From Salinimicrobium sp050750585 (GTDB lineage: Bacteria > Bacteroidota > Bacteroidia > Flavobacteriales > Flavobacteriaceae): 64,000 nucleotides of DNA. Positions 7,208-16,103 of the stretch are shown piece after piece. Position 1 is the stretch's first letter, and every line of letters starts with the position of its first letter. The DNA is taken from contig NZ_JBOJLM010000001.1 in assembly GCF_050750585.1 (NCBI RefSeq), positions 339,933 to 403,932 on the forward strand. Reading direction: 5' to 3'. A program made the translations under genes and the position numbers. The notes under the pieces were generated by a model. The model searched no databases and was not told the origin of the DNA. It saw only the letters and a list, made by a program, of their open reading frames with translations.

Positions 7208-9409
7208 ATGAAGTTGACCTACGGGTTTTTGGCCCTTTTTCTTTTGGCTACAACGGTTCTCACTGCGCAGAAAAAAGCAATTACACTTGAAGACATTTGG
7301 GGAGGAACATTCCGGCAGGAAAGAATGGAAGCCCTGCAATCTCTCAATAATGGAGAAGAGTATGTGGTGCTTAATTTTGATCGAAGTGCAGGTACATCAG
7401 CCATAGACGCTTATTCTTACAAGACCGGTGAAAAGACAAGAACTATTCTTAACAGTAAGGATCTTGAGGAGATTCAATATTTTTCGGAATATGAATTCAG
7501 TGAAAATGAATCCAAACTGGTGCTGGGCACAGAGATCGAATCTATTTACAGACACTCTACCCGCGGGATCTTTTACGTGTACGACCTGCAAACGAATGAG
7601 CTGAAGAAGATTTCAGAAGAAAAAATCAAGGAACCTACCCTGTCGCCCAATGGTGAGAAGGTTGCTTATGTATTCAAAAATGACATTTTCGTGAAAGATC
7701 TTTCCTCCGGAAAAGTGACGCAGGTTACTACAGACGGGGAGATGAACAAGATCATTAACGGGGTGGCCGATTGGGTGTACGAGGAGGAATTTTCTTTTGT
7801 GCGCGCTTTTCAGTGGAATAAATCTGGTGATAAAATCGCTTTTTTGAAGTTCGACGAAACTGAAGTCCCCGAATTCTCTATGGATGTTTACGGGCAGGAT
7901 CTTTATCAAACCCAAACAGTCTTTAAGTACCCTAAAGTAGGAGAAAAGAATTCAGACATAAGCCTTCATATTTATGATCTTCAGCAGGAAGAAGTTTCAG
8001 ACGTAAATTTGGGTGATTATGAAGATTTTTATATTCCGCGGATAAAATGGACCAATGATGCCAATGTGCTAAGTGCACAGGTTCTTAACCGTCATCAAAA
8101 TGTACTCGATCTTATCTTTGTTGATGCTGAAGCTAATGAAGCTAAAATAGTGCTCACAGAAACCGATGAAGCTTATGTAGATGTCACCGATAATTTGACA
8201 TTTTTGGAAGATAACAGCTTCATCTGGACCAGTGAAAAAGATGGCTGGAATCACATTTATCTCTACGACAAGAACGGTAAACTGAAAAATCAGGTGACCA
8301 GAGGAAACTGGGAGGTGACCAATTACTACGGTCTTGATCCTAAAACCAAAACTATTTTCTACCAAAGTACCGAGAACGGAAGCATCAATCGCGATGTGTT
8401 TTCAGTAAAGACCAACGGAAAGAACAAAAAACAACTTACAGATAAGGTAGGGCAAAATAGTGCCGACTTTAGTGCAGATTTTACATACTTCATCAACAGT
8501 TACAACAGCGCAACTACACCTTATGAGTTTACCCTGCACCTCGCAAAGAATGGGAAACTTGTAAGGGAGATTGTCAATAATGAGGAGCTTTTGGAGCAAA
8601 TGGCCGGGTATGAGATTGTTCCGAAGGAATTCTCAACTCTTGCGGTTAATGGCGCCGATCTCAATATGTGGATGATCAAGCCTGCTGATTTTGATCCTGC
8701 AAAAGAGTATCCACTTTTTGTCGCGCAGTATTCTGGGCCCGGTTCTCAGGAAGTAGGTAACCGCTTTAACAGCACGAATGATTACTGGTATCAAATGCTT
8801 GCCAGCAAAGGATATATTGTAGTGGGAATTGATCCTCGCGGTACAGGATTTAAAGGTGCTGCCTTTAAGAAGGTGACTCAAAAGGAACTTGGTAAATATG
8901 AAGTGGAAGATATCATTGAAGCCGCACGAATTTTAGGGGCCAGAGATTATATTGATGAAAACAACATGGGTATTTGGGGCTGGAGCTATGGAGGTTTTAT
9001 GTCTTCAAACGCTATTCTTAAAGGTAATGACGTCTATAAAATGGCTATTGCAGTGGCACCGGTTACCAGCTGGAGATTTTACGATAGCATTTATACTGAA
9101 AGGTATATGACCACACCGCAGGAGAATCCTTCGGGATATGATGAGAATTCCCCCATCAATCATGTGGAGAAACTAAAAGGTGATTACCTGCTTATTCATG
9201 GTACAGGAGATGACAATGTTCATGTTCAAAACACCATGAGAATGATAGAAGCCCTCGTGCAGGCGAACAAACAGTTTGACTGGGCAATATATCCCGATAA
9301 AAATCACGGTATTTACGGTGGAAATACCCGTATGCACCTTTACACGCTCATGACGAACTTCATCGAAGAAAATCTAAAAGTTAATTCTAATATCAAATCA
9401 TCCCTATAA
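7208..9409 (+). CDS. Prolyl oligopeptidase-family dipeptidyl-peptidase (S9B, DPP-IV-like)
   Basis: 733 residues with a cleavable signal peptide ending near T-A-Q (residue 20). Residues about 35-475 form the DPP-IV beta-propeller, including the E-E-E-F-S-F-V-R-A-F motif whose Glu pair binds the substrate N-terminus. The alpha/beta-hydrolase follows with G-W-S-Y-G-G (Ser593), G-T-G-D-D-N-V-H (Asp668/669) and N-H-G (His700). It should release dipeptides from peptides outside the cytoplasm, with preference for Pro or Ala at the second position. The stop codon overlaps the start of a POT dipeptide transporter (TAATG), so protein digestion and uptake are coupled in one operon. It is full length for the family. 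Confidence 0.92.
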   Translation: MKLTYGFLALFLLATTVLTAQKKAITLEDIWGGTFRQERMEALQSLNNGEEYVVLNFDRSAGTSAIDAYSYKTGEKTRTILNSKDLEEIQYFSEYEFSENESKLVLGTEIESIYRHSTRGIFYVYDLQTNELKKISEEKIKEPTLSPNGEKVAYVFKNDIFVKDLSSGKVTQVTTDGEMNKIINGVADWVYEEEFSFVRAFQWNKSGDKIAFLKFDETEVPEFSMDVYGQDLYQTQTVFKYPKVGEKNSDISLHIYDLQQEEVSDVNLGDYEDFYIPRIKWTNDANVLSAQVLNRHQNVLDLIFVDAEANEAKIVLTETDEAYVDVTDNLTFLEDNSFIWTSEKDGWNHIYLYDKNGKLKNQVTRGNWEVTNYYGLDPKTKTIFYQSTENGSINRDVFSVKTNGKNKKQLTDKVGQNSADFSADFTYFINSYNSATTPYEFTLHLAKNGKLVREIVNNEELLEQMAGYEIVPKEFSTLAVNGADLNMWMIKPADFDPAKEYPLFVAQYSGPGSQEVGNRFNSTNDYWYQMLASKGYIVVGIDPRGTGFKGAAFKKVTQKELGKYEVEDIIEAARILGARDYIDENNMGIWGWSYGGFMSSNAILKGNDVYKMAIAVAPVTSWRFYDSIYTERYMTTPQENPSGYDENSPINHVEKLKGDYLLIHGTGDDNVHVQNTMRMIEALVQANKQFDWAIYPDKNHGIYGGNTRMHLYTLMTNFIEENLKVNSNIKSSL
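7677..7689. repeat. Iterated palindrome AAAATGNCATTTT (N=A), in the S9 peptidase gene
   Basis: Exact match, read in frame as F-K-N-D-I-F-V. Confidence 0.75.
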
Positions 9410-11004
9410 TGGCACAGGCAACAACAGCACCTCAAAAGAGTGAATTATTTGGTCACCCGGTAGGTCTTTACATTTTATTTTTTACTGAAATGTGGGAGCG
9501 CTTTTCCTATTACGGAATGCGCGCCATTCTCGTACTCTATCTTGTTAGCGCTACCCAGGGCGGAAATGCCGGACTCGGCTGGACCAATGCCGAAGCTTTA
9601 GCGCTTTACGGATGGTACACAATGCTGGTATATGTGGCTTCCATTCCGGGAGGTATAATAGCCGATAAACTTCTGGGTCAGAAAAAAACTGTGCTGTGGG
9701 GAGGAATAATTTTAGTGGCAGGACACGGGATACTCGCAGTTGAAGAAATGTGGGCATTCTACACAGGGCTTGGGTTAATTATTGCCGGCGTGGGAATGCT
9801 TAAACCTAATATTTCTACCATGGTGGGAGGTCTCTACAAAGAAGGGGACATTCGCCGTGATAAAGGATTTACCATATTTTACATAGGGATCAACCTGGGA
9901 GCTTTTCTTTCAAGTTTAATTGTAGGTTATGTAGGTGAGAATATTGGATGGCACTGGGGCTTCGGTCTTGCAGGAATAGCCATGGCACTGGGACTTCTAG
10001 TGTACCTGTGGGGGCAAAAATATCTTACAGAAGTAGGGAATTTACTTTCAAAAGCTGAAAGAGATTCAGGTGCTTCTTTTGGCGGGATGTTCAAAGATCT
10101 TTTCAAATCTCCGCTACAGTTAACAATTACTGCTGTGCTACTGGTAGGTTCAATCTACTATCTTCTTGCCATAGACATCGCATATGGTTTCCTATTCATA
10201 TTCCTAACCTTCGTAACTGCCATGATGCTCATGGTTTATAAAGATCTTACCACGCAGGTAATGAAAGACAGGTATATTGTAATGCTGCTTTCGTTTATCC
10301 TGGTAATTGTGTTCTGGGGAGCTTTTGAACAGGCCGGTGGACTTATGAATATCTATGCTCTAGAGAAAACTGACAGGTCATTGCCATTTAGTCTGCCATT
10401 GATAGGTAGTGAAGTACCTGCTTCCTGGTTTCAGTCTTTAAATGCACTTTTCATTATTATTTTCGGGGTGATCGTAGCCAACTTCTGGGCTAAGAGAAAA
10501 CTGAAGAGTAAAGAAGCTTCTTCTATCTTTAAAATGGCAATTGGGGTTATCATCATGGGGCTTGGATTTGTTTTCATGGTATTTGCCTCTATGGAATTTC
10601 AGAACAATGGAGCTTCGGCTATGTACTGGCTGGTATTGGCTTATCTATTCCACACGATTGGAGAACTGAGTTCTTCGCCGGTGGCACTTTCATTCATTAC
10701 CAAGCTTGCACCGGTAAAATACGCCTCTTTAATGATGGGGGTTTATTTTGCAGCGACAGGTCTTGGGAACAAGGTTGCGGGAATTGTGGGAGAATATTCT
10801 TCTGAAGCTGGTGATGGAACCATCTTTATGGGAATTACCATTTTCACTGTTGCTTTCGCTATCCTTGTACTGTTAATGCTTAAGCCTCTTAAACGTCTTA
10901 CTCACGGAGTAGAAGATGAAGAGCGCGAGTTACCACAGCAGGAAAAATTTGAACTCGGTGACGATGATCTTGTAGAAAAAGAAGCAAATAAAAGAAGAAG
11001 ATAA
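9409..11004 (+). CDS. Proton-dependent peptide transporter (POT/PTR family, MFS)
   Basis: 531 residues with about 12 to 14 membrane helices. The N-terminal signature F-F-T-E-M-W-E-R-F-S-Y-Y-G-M-R matches the E-x-x-E-R-F-x-Y-Y-G motif of POT transporters, which import di- and tripeptides with protons. The PTR2 signature F-Y-I-G-I-N-L-G-A-F is present near residue 162. It is joined to the upstream dipeptidyl-peptidase and the downstream paralogue by TAATG overlaps, so translation is likely coupled. The C-terminal tail is highly charged (E-D-E-E-R-E-L-P, and ends K-R-R-R), longer than in the paralogue. Confidence 0.92.
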   Translation: MAQATTAPQKSELFGHPVGLYILFFTEMWERFSYYGMRAILVLYLVSATQGGNAGLGWTNAEALALYGWYTMLVYVASIPGGIIADKLLGQKKTVLWGGIILVAGHGILAVEEMWAFYTGLGLIIAGVGMLKPNISTMVGGLYKEGDIRRDKGFTIFYIGINLGAFLSSLIVGYVGENIGWHWGFGLAGIAMALGLLVYLWGQKYLTEVGNLLSKAERDSGASFGGMFKDLFKSPLQLTITAVLLVGSIYYLLAIDIAYGFLFIFLTFVTAMMLMVYKDLTTQVMKDRYIVMLLSFILVIVFWGAFEQAGGLMNIYALEKTDRSLPFSLPLIGSEVPASWFQSLNALFIIIFGVIVANFWAKRKLKSKEASSIFKMAIGVIIMGLGFVFMVFASMEFQNNGASAMYWLVLAYLFHTIGELSSSPVALSFITKLAPVKYASLMMGVYFAATGLGNKVAGIVGEYSSEAGDGTIFMGITIFTVAFAILVLLMLKPLKRLTHGVEDEERELPQQEKFELGDDDLVEKEANKRRR

Positions 11005-12791
11005 TGGCAGCTACGGTTCCAGCGGCAGAGAACGATTTCTTTAAATCAAAAGTTTTGGGCCATCCCGCCGGCCTATTTGTTCTTTTCTTTACAGAGATGT
11101 GGGAGCGCTTTTCATTCTACGGAATGCGGGTTCTCCTTATCAACTTCCTCACCATGGCAATTGTGGGCGTGGATAACCCCGGTTGGGGTTGGAGTGCAGA
11201 GAACGCAGGTGCCCTTTTTGGGACCTATGCAGGTTTGCTTTACCTTACCCCTATTGCAGGTGGTATCATAGCCGATAAGATCACCGGCTATCGCTGGGCG
11301 GTGGTTATTGGTGCTGCAATTATGACCCTGGGCCATGCATCTATGGCTTTAGAAACCGAATTCTCCCTGTATTTTGGGCTTGCTTTGCTGGTTATAGGAA
11401 CAGGGTTCTTTAAACCGAATATCACCTCGATTATTTCTGAAATGTATGACGGTAAGCCCGATAAGAAAGATGGGGCTTACACTATATTCTACATGGGGGT
11501 AAATGCCGGAGCTTTCTTCGGAATGATGTTGTGTGGCTACCTGGCCGAAAGAGTAGGATGGAGCTGGGGCTTTGGTCTTGCAGGTATTTTTATGTTCCTT
11601 GGAACCCTGCAGTTCTGGCTGGCAAAACCTCTCTTTGGTAACATAGGTGGTGTGCCAGATAAAGCTAAACTGGCTGAAGAAAAGGCTAAAGAAGAAGCAT
11701 CTGGAGTCAAAGATCATTCTCACAACCCATTCACGCTTTTAGACAAGATCCTGGTGGTTGCCACTTCAGTTATTGGTTTGTTGTATTTGATCAATGATCC
11801 CGTTTCCAGAATCGCAAATCTCAATTTACTGCCGGCTGTAATGCCTTTCGACTTTCAGGGGGAGCCTTTTTCAGGACCACTTGGGCTGGCATTAATTGGC
11901 CTCGGGCTATTCCTGGTTCTGGTCATTTCCCGTATCTCTAGATATGCTAAAGTGGTACGCGACCGGATGATAGCCGTAATTATCTTCGCATTTTTCACGG
12001 TTTTCTTCTGGATGTCTTTTGAGCAGGGAGCTACTTCCCTCATCATTTTTGCACGTGACTCTGTAGACAGGGTCTTAGTGGGCGGAGGAGCCACTATTTT
12101 TAATATATTCAATACCCTGCTCACCGTGGTGCCGCTCATGATCATCACCTGGGTTTTGTATTTGTTATGGAAGCAGACTCATAAACGAGTGCTGGGATCT
12201 AATGTTGTTCTGGTAATTTGCTTCGGAATAATTTGGGCTATCGTGATCTGGATGCTTGTAAGAGAATTTCAGGGAGACGCGACTGAAATCACTGTTTCAT
12301 GGTTCAGTATTCTCAACTCTTTCTTTATTATAGTATTTGCCTCTTTCTTCTCAAAATGGTGGGAAAGCAAGTACAATCCTTCCGCAGCATGGAAGTACAG
12401 CTTTGGTTTGATCCTGCTCGGGATTGGTTTCGGATTGCTGGCCTTTGGGTCAAGCGGTGTAGCCGAAGGAGCCAAAGTAAGTATGATCTGGCTTATCCTC
12501 GCATATCTTTTCCATACGCTGGGCGAACTTTGTCTTTCTCCACTTGGTCTTTCTTATGTGAGTAAGCTGGTGCCGGCAAGGATGATCGCCTTTATGTTCG
12601 GGATGTGGTATCTCGCCATTGCAATCGGGAACAAGCTGGCAGGTTCCTTTGGAGGTATGATTGATGAGATCACACACCAATACAGCCTCTCTACTTTCTT
12701 TCTTATTTTTACTGTGGTTCCTATTACCGCCGGGGTTTTAGTGGCGGTGCTGAATCCTTTACTGAAGAAATTGATGCACGGGGTTAAATAA
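11004..12791 (+). CDS. Second proton-dependent peptide transporter (POT family)
   Basis: 595 residues, homologous to the preceding gene along its whole length (F-F-T-E-M-W-E-R-F-S-F-Y-G-M-R; F-Y-M-G-V-N-A-G-A-F). It differs by a longer central loop (about residues 215-245, rich in Lys, Glu and Ala and containing H-S-H-N) and extra hydrophobic segments. The pair looks like an ancient tandem duplication, because identity outside the motifs is modest. Both probably move di- or tripeptides made by the upstream peptidase, and divergence suggests different side-chain preferences (inference). A strong terminator follows 23 bases after the stop. Confidence 0.92.
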   Translation: MAATVPAAENDFFKSKVLGHPAGLFVLFFTEMWERFSFYGMRVLLINFLTMAIVGVDNPGWGWSAENAGALFGTYAGLLYLTPIAGGIIADKITGYRWAVVIGAAIMTLGHASMALETEFSLYFGLALLVIGTGFFKPNITSIISEMYDGKPDKKDGAYTIFYMGVNAGAFFGMMLCGYLAERVGWSWGFGLAGIFMFLGTLQFWLAKPLFGNIGGVPDKAKLAEEKAKEEASGVKDHSHNPFTLLDKILVVATSVIGLLYLINDPVSRIANLNLLPAVMPFDFQGEPFSGPLGLALIGLGLFLVLVISRISRYAKVVRDRMIAVIIFAFFTVFFWMSFEQGATSLIIFARDSVDRVLVGGGATIFNIFNTLLTVVPLMIITWVLYLLWKQTHKRVLGSNVVLVICFGIIWAIVIWMLVREFQGDATEITVSWFSILNSFFIIVFASFFSKWWESKYNPSAAWKYSFGLILLGIGFGLLAFGSSGVAEGAKVSMIWLILAYLFHTLGELCLSPLGLSYVSKLVPARMIAFMFGMWYLAIAIGNKLAGSFGGMIDEITHQYSLSTFFLIFTVVPITAGVLVAVLNPLLKKLMHGVK

Positions 12792-12814
12792 TTTCCTCTC
12801 TAAAATGTTATTTT

Positions 12815-12846
12815 TACGCCCTCATTCCTGAGGGCGTAGTTTTTTT
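12815..12846 (+). terminator. Strong intrinsic terminator of the peptidase/POT operon
   Basis: TACGCCCTCA (12815-12824), loop TTCC, TGAGGGCGTA (12829-12838), then a run of T. It is a perfect 10-bp stem. A one-mismatch copy of the iterated palindrome (AAAATGTTATTTT, 12802-12814) lies directly in front. Confidence 0.92.
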
Positions 12847-12888
12847 GGAAATTTCGGAATGACTATTGCTAAAAAACAAAGAAAAAGT

Positions 12889-13440
12889 ATGAAGAAAATT
12901 ATTCTTAGCCTTGCTGTTTTGCTGTTTTCGGCTTCTGCCATGCTGGGACAGGAGATCAAGTGGATGACCATGAATGAGGCCCTTGAAGCTCAAAAGAAAG
13001 CGCCTAAAAAAATATTCATGGATGCCTACACCACCTGGTGTGGCCCGTGCAAGATGCTCGATAAGAACACTTTTTCTAATAAAGATGTGATTAAATACAT
13101 AAACCAGCATTATTATCCCGTAAAATTCAATGCTGAAGGTATCGAGGAAGTCAATTACCAGGGCATGGCATTTAAGAACCCGAATTACGATCCTAAGAGA
13201 AGGGGCCGAAATAGTCAGCATGATTTTGCAAGGGCTATGAAGATCACCGGCTACCCCAGTCTGGTCTTTTTTGATGAAGAGGCTAACCTGATAGGGCCAA
13301 TTCCCGGGTACCGCACTCCGCAGCAACTCGAGCTGTTCCTAAAGATGTTTGTGGATGAAGATTATAAGAAAATAACCAGTCCCGAAGCCTTTCAGGATTA
13401 TTCCGCGGCTTTTGAAAACGAATTCACAGATTCAAAATAG
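12889..13440 (+). CDS. Secreted thioredoxin-fold protein
   Basis: 183 residues from the ATG at 12889 (M-K-K-I-I-L-S-L-A), which begins a signal peptide ending near M-L-G-Q. The reading from 12859 would start 13 bases past the terminator stem and spoil the signal, so I reject it. The redox motif is W-C-G-P-C-K, as in thioredoxin, in a DUF255/thioredoxin_7-like fold with the later cis-Pro motif G-Y-P-S-L-V-F-F. It should act in the periplasm as a disulfide reductase or oxidoreductase. An insert rich in Lys, Arg and Asn (about residues 95-115) separates the motifs. It stands alone between two terminators. Confidence 0.85.
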   Translation: MKKIILSLAVLLFSASAMLGQEIKWMTMNEALEAQKKAPKKIFMDAYTTWCGPCKMLDKNTFSNKDVIKYINQHYYPVKFNAEGIEEVNYQGMAFKNPNYDPKRRGRNSQHDFARAMKITGYPSLVFFDEEANLIGPIPGYRTPQQLELFLKMFVDEDYKKITSPEAFQDYSAAFENEFTDSK

Positions 13441-13461
13441 CTTTTTTGAACATGAAATTTT

Positions 13462-13500
13462 AGGTCTCCCGGGTTTTCAAAACTTGTGAGGCCTTTTTTT
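13462..13500 (+). terminator. Terminator after the thioredoxin gene
   Basis: AGGTCTC (13462-13468) pairs with GAGGCCT (one G-U pair) and is followed by T7. An inner GTTTT-C-AAAAC hairpin fills the loop. It reaches the last codon of the convergent comEC gene. Confidence 0.65.
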
Positions 13501-15514
13501 ATTCCAGGATATAAGCCCCATCTTTACCGGTGTAGAAAAATGGAATGTGGTTCGCTCTTGCAGTTTTCTCCCATCTTTTTATAAGCGCAGGATAATTGCT
13601 GCCATCTGCAATGATGACTTCAGGTTTAAAATTCATTAAGACCCGCTCCAGATTGATCCTGGGAGCGCCCGAGAGGAGCAGGTGAGTGTTCAAAGGCGTT
13701 TGCTTCGGAAGGATTGCGCTACTGTCAGCCACCACTAAGAAATGCCCTTTTTGAAGGTATATATTTTGAAGCGGCGCTTCCCTGATTTGTTGAAGATCTT
13801 CTCCCCCCATGAAATTTTGAAGCAGCTTCAGGTCTTTTGCAGGTGTTAGGAGGTTGTGGTGCAGCTGTAACCAATCACTTTGCTGTTGTCCTATCAGGCT
13901 GTTTCGGCTTTTGTGAAAAACAATAAGCCGGTTCTCTCTTTTTACTTCGGAAGAAATATAAACCGATTGCAGGATTATTACTGAAAACAGGACAGGGATG
14001 AATTTTTTATAGCTGAAGCTTTTCCATAGCAGAAATGCAGCGAACAAAAAGAAATACCAGCTCCAGACTTCCGGTAAGCTGAAGGCAATGTCTTTAAAGA
14101 GGAATTGTTCGTGCCCGGCAATCCAGTCCACTGTTTTAATCAGGGTTTCGATGATGATTCCGTAGGTTTCAGCAATAAATGAGGGCAACACATCTACGAC
14201 AGCCAAAAAGATGACCAGCACGCCCAAAATAAGAATGAGGCCCAGGAACGGAAGGATAAGCAGGTTTGTGAGAAAGAAGAGGCCGGGAAACTGGTGGAAA
14301 TAATAGAGGCTTAGGGGTAAAACCCCAATTTGCGCAGCAAGAGTAACGCTGAGCAAATCCCAAAGATATTTTACAACCCGGTTTGTGGGAGCGTATAGCC
14401 TGTGAAACAAAGGCTGAAAAAGCACAATGGAAAGCACCGCCAGATAGCTCAGTTGAAAACCGACTTCAAAGATCCATCCCGGCTTGATGAGTAGCAGTAG
14501 GAACAGCGAAAGGAAAATGGAATTGAGGGTTCCGGTGCGTCGTTTTATTTCCATGCCTACGGCAATAAAGCTGAACATGGTCACAGCCCTCACCACCGAG
14601 GGCGAAAGTCCTGCCAGTACAGCGAAGCCCCAGAGACATAAAATAAGCAGGAAAGTCTTTAAGAATTTACCATTTTTGAGACTTGTAATAGGTTTAAAAA
14701 GCCAGTGTAACATCAACAAAATGATTCCCACATGCAGGCCCGATACTGCGAGGATGTGTATGGCTCCTGCTGCAGCAAAATTGTTGTAGGTCTGTGCTGA
14801 AATATCCTGTTTTTGACCCAGCAGCAGCGCCTGTACCAAAGAAAGCTCCTCCTGTCCAAAATTATTCTTTTTAAGTGCTAAAGTGATTTTACGCCTTAAA
14901 TTTGCCGCTGCTATTTTTATTCCGGATTCTTTTTTATCCAGGGTTTTTGAAATCCCATGGCGGAGATTGGCCTGTCGCCAAACTCCTTTTCTGTTCATAA
15001 AAGCAGCATAATCGAACTGGTGTAGATTTAGGGGCGCAGGAATGGGAGCTAAAGTGGAAGAAATCAGGAGGTGCTCACCTTCCAAAAATGGCATTTTAAG
15101 GCTGTCTTTTGGAAGCAGGAGCAGGAGCTTTCCATGCGCAGATTTTCCGTTGACCGCGTTCACTTCAGCAATATATTTATCGCTGTAGAGATCGGGTTTT
15201 AGCGTTTCCAGGATACTGAGCTTCAGAAGTGGCATTTCTTCCGAAGAAATTTTGTTGATGTAGTGCTGTGGCTGGTTTTTGGGAAGGTGAAGGCTTGCAG
15301 AAAAGATTCCGAAGAGAAAAAAGAGGAGGGCGACACTGCTTCCGAAGAAAAGATCAGGGAAAAGCAGTTTTCGGGCTCTAAAAAATGTTAGGAGAAATAA
15401 TAGGATTCCCGGCAGTAGTGCCAAAAATGCCATTTTTAGCGAGAGCTCCAAATAAAAGCCGCTGCATGTTCCCAGCAGCAGCAAAATGGTAAGCCGAATG
15501 ATTGCAGTATTCAA
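13499..15514 (-). CDS. comEC: ComEC/Rec2 family DNA-uptake channel
   Basis: 671 residues. It has an N-terminal membrane pair, a DUF4131-like OB region (about 60-190) and the Competence membrane domain with the core motif L-L-G-Q-K-Q-D-I (near 225) and A-V-S-G-L-H-V-G-I-I (near 255), which is the family signature. The C-terminal soluble part is short, and I see no H-x-H-x-D-H metallo-beta-lactamase motif, so it is the form without a nuclease-like domain, common in Bacteroidota. The product would move single-stranded DNA across the inner membrane during transformation. The start is a TTG at 15514 that lies at the base of a strong hairpin. Two exact copies of the iterated palindrome lie inside the gene. 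Confidence 0.88.
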   Translation of the reverse strand: MNTAIIRLTILLLLGTCSGFYLELSLKMAFLALLPGILLFLLTFFRARKLLFPDLFFGSSVALLFFLFGIFSASLHLPKNQPQHYINKISSEEMPLLKLSILETLKPDLYSDKYIAEVNAVNGKSAHGKLLLLLPKDSLKMPFLEGEHLLISSTLAPIPAPLNLHQFDYAAFMNRKGVWRQANLRHGISKTLDKKESGIKIAAANLRRKITLALKKNNFGQEELSLVQALLLGQKQDISAQTYNNFAAAGAIHILAVSGLHVGIILLMLHWLFKPITSLKNGKFLKTFLLILCLWGFAVLAGLSPSVVRAVTMFSFIAVGMEIKRRTGTLNSIFLSLFLLLLIKPGWIFEVGFQLSYLAVLSIVLFQPLFHRLYAPTNRVVKYLWDLLSVTLAAQIGVLPLSLYYFHQFPGLFFLTNLLILPFLGLILILGVLVIFLAVVDVLPSFIAETYGIIIETLIKTVDWIAGHEQFLFKDIAFSLPEVWSWYFFLFAAFLLWKSFSYKKFIPVLFSVIILQSVYISSEVKRENRLIVFHKSRNSLIGQQQSDWLQLHHNLLTPAKDLKLLQNFMGGEDLQQIREAPLQNIYLQKGHFLVVADSSAILPKQTPLNTHLLLSGAPRINLERVLMNFKPEVIIADGSNYPALIKRWEKTARANHIPFFYTGKDGAYILE
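15085..15097. repeat. Iterated palindrome AAAATGNCATTTT (N=G), in comEC
   Basis: Exact match. On the coding strand it is read as L-K-M-P-F-L-E. Confidence 0.75.
15424..15436. repeat. Iterated palindrome AAAATGNCATTTT (N=C), in comEC
   Basis: Exact match with one extra paired base on each side. On the coding strand it is read as L-K-M-A-F-L-A. It lies 339 bases from the other copy in comEC. Confidence 0.75.
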
Positions 15515-15553
15515 ATTATTATCTCCTAGGTGTTTAGCCTAAGATAATAATTT
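15513..15553 (-). promoter_or_regulatory. mRNA hairpin between the NlpC/P60 stop and the comEC start
   Basis: On the plus strand AAATTATTATCT (15513-15524) pairs perfectly with AGATAATAATTT (15542-15553). TAGG (15527-15530) also pairs with CCTA (15538-15541), with a two-base bulge. In the comEC messenger the hairpin starts within the upstream stop codon and ends within the TTG start codon. It includes a GGAG sequence ten bases before the start. No T run follows, so it is not a terminator. It could hold the comEC start closed, or be an RNA-processing site; both are inference. Confidence 0.7.
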
Positions 15554-16103
15554 ACAGGATGCGGCGGGCCATCACAAAATGCTCTTTCCAGTAATTTTCA
15601 TTGAGCGCCGAAATAATGACGCCGCGGGAGGTGCTGGAGTGAATAAAAAAGATATTGTCTTCATCAAGCTCTACCACCAAACCTACATGATTGATGTTCT
15701 TTTTGCGCCTGTCGGTCTTAAAAAACAGGAGATCGCCCAATTTTAGGTGCTTAAGATCGAGTTCGTCACCCAAAAGAGCCATGTCTCTGGAAGAACGCGG
15801 CAATTCGATATTATTTTCGAGGAAGCAGGTGTAGACGAGTCCCGAGCAATCCATGCCTTGCGGCGTGGTGCCGCCGTATTTGTACTTTGTGCCAAGAAAC
15901 TGAAGGGCGTAATCTATGATGCTGAAGGTCTCTTCACCCACCTCTTCAATAATGTCTTCGGCGTCGTTATAGAAATCGGGAAGTTGGGCATAGTCATCCT
16001 GTTTCTCTACAACTGCGGTCTGATTCCCCACTGCAGATTTGCGTGCCCCGCAAGAAGTGAGGGTAAAGATGAGGGCCAGCAGCGTAAACCTCAGGAACTT
16101 CAT
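15552..16103 (-). CDS. NlpC/P60 peptidoglycan endopeptidase, lipoprotein
   Basis: 183 residues with a lipoprotein signal (T-S-C-G-A, Cys at about 18). The C-terminal NlpC/P60 domain (about 60-183) carries the catalytic Cys in M-D-C-S-G-L-V, His in I-N-H-V-G-L-V and a third polar residue, His, in F-I-H-S-S. These cysteine peptidases cut the D-Glu to diamino-acid bond of stem peptides during wall growth. Its start overlaps the lpxB stop by four bases (ATGA). It lies in a minus-strand run from surE to comEC. Confidence 0.88.
   Translation of the reverse strand: MKFLRFTLLALIFTLTSCGARKSAVGNQTAVVEKQDDYAQLPDFYNDAEDIIEEVGEETFSIIDYALQFLGTKYKYGGTTPQGMDCSGLVYTCFLENNIELPRSSRDMALLGDELDLKHLKLGDLLFFKTDRRKKNINHVGLVVELDEDNIFFIHSSTSRGVIISALNENYWKEHFVMARRIL

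Noticed and set aside
12859..12888. Upstream start for the thioredoxin-fold gene
   Set aside because: It lies 13 bases past the terminator stem and would put ten polar residues before the signal peptide.
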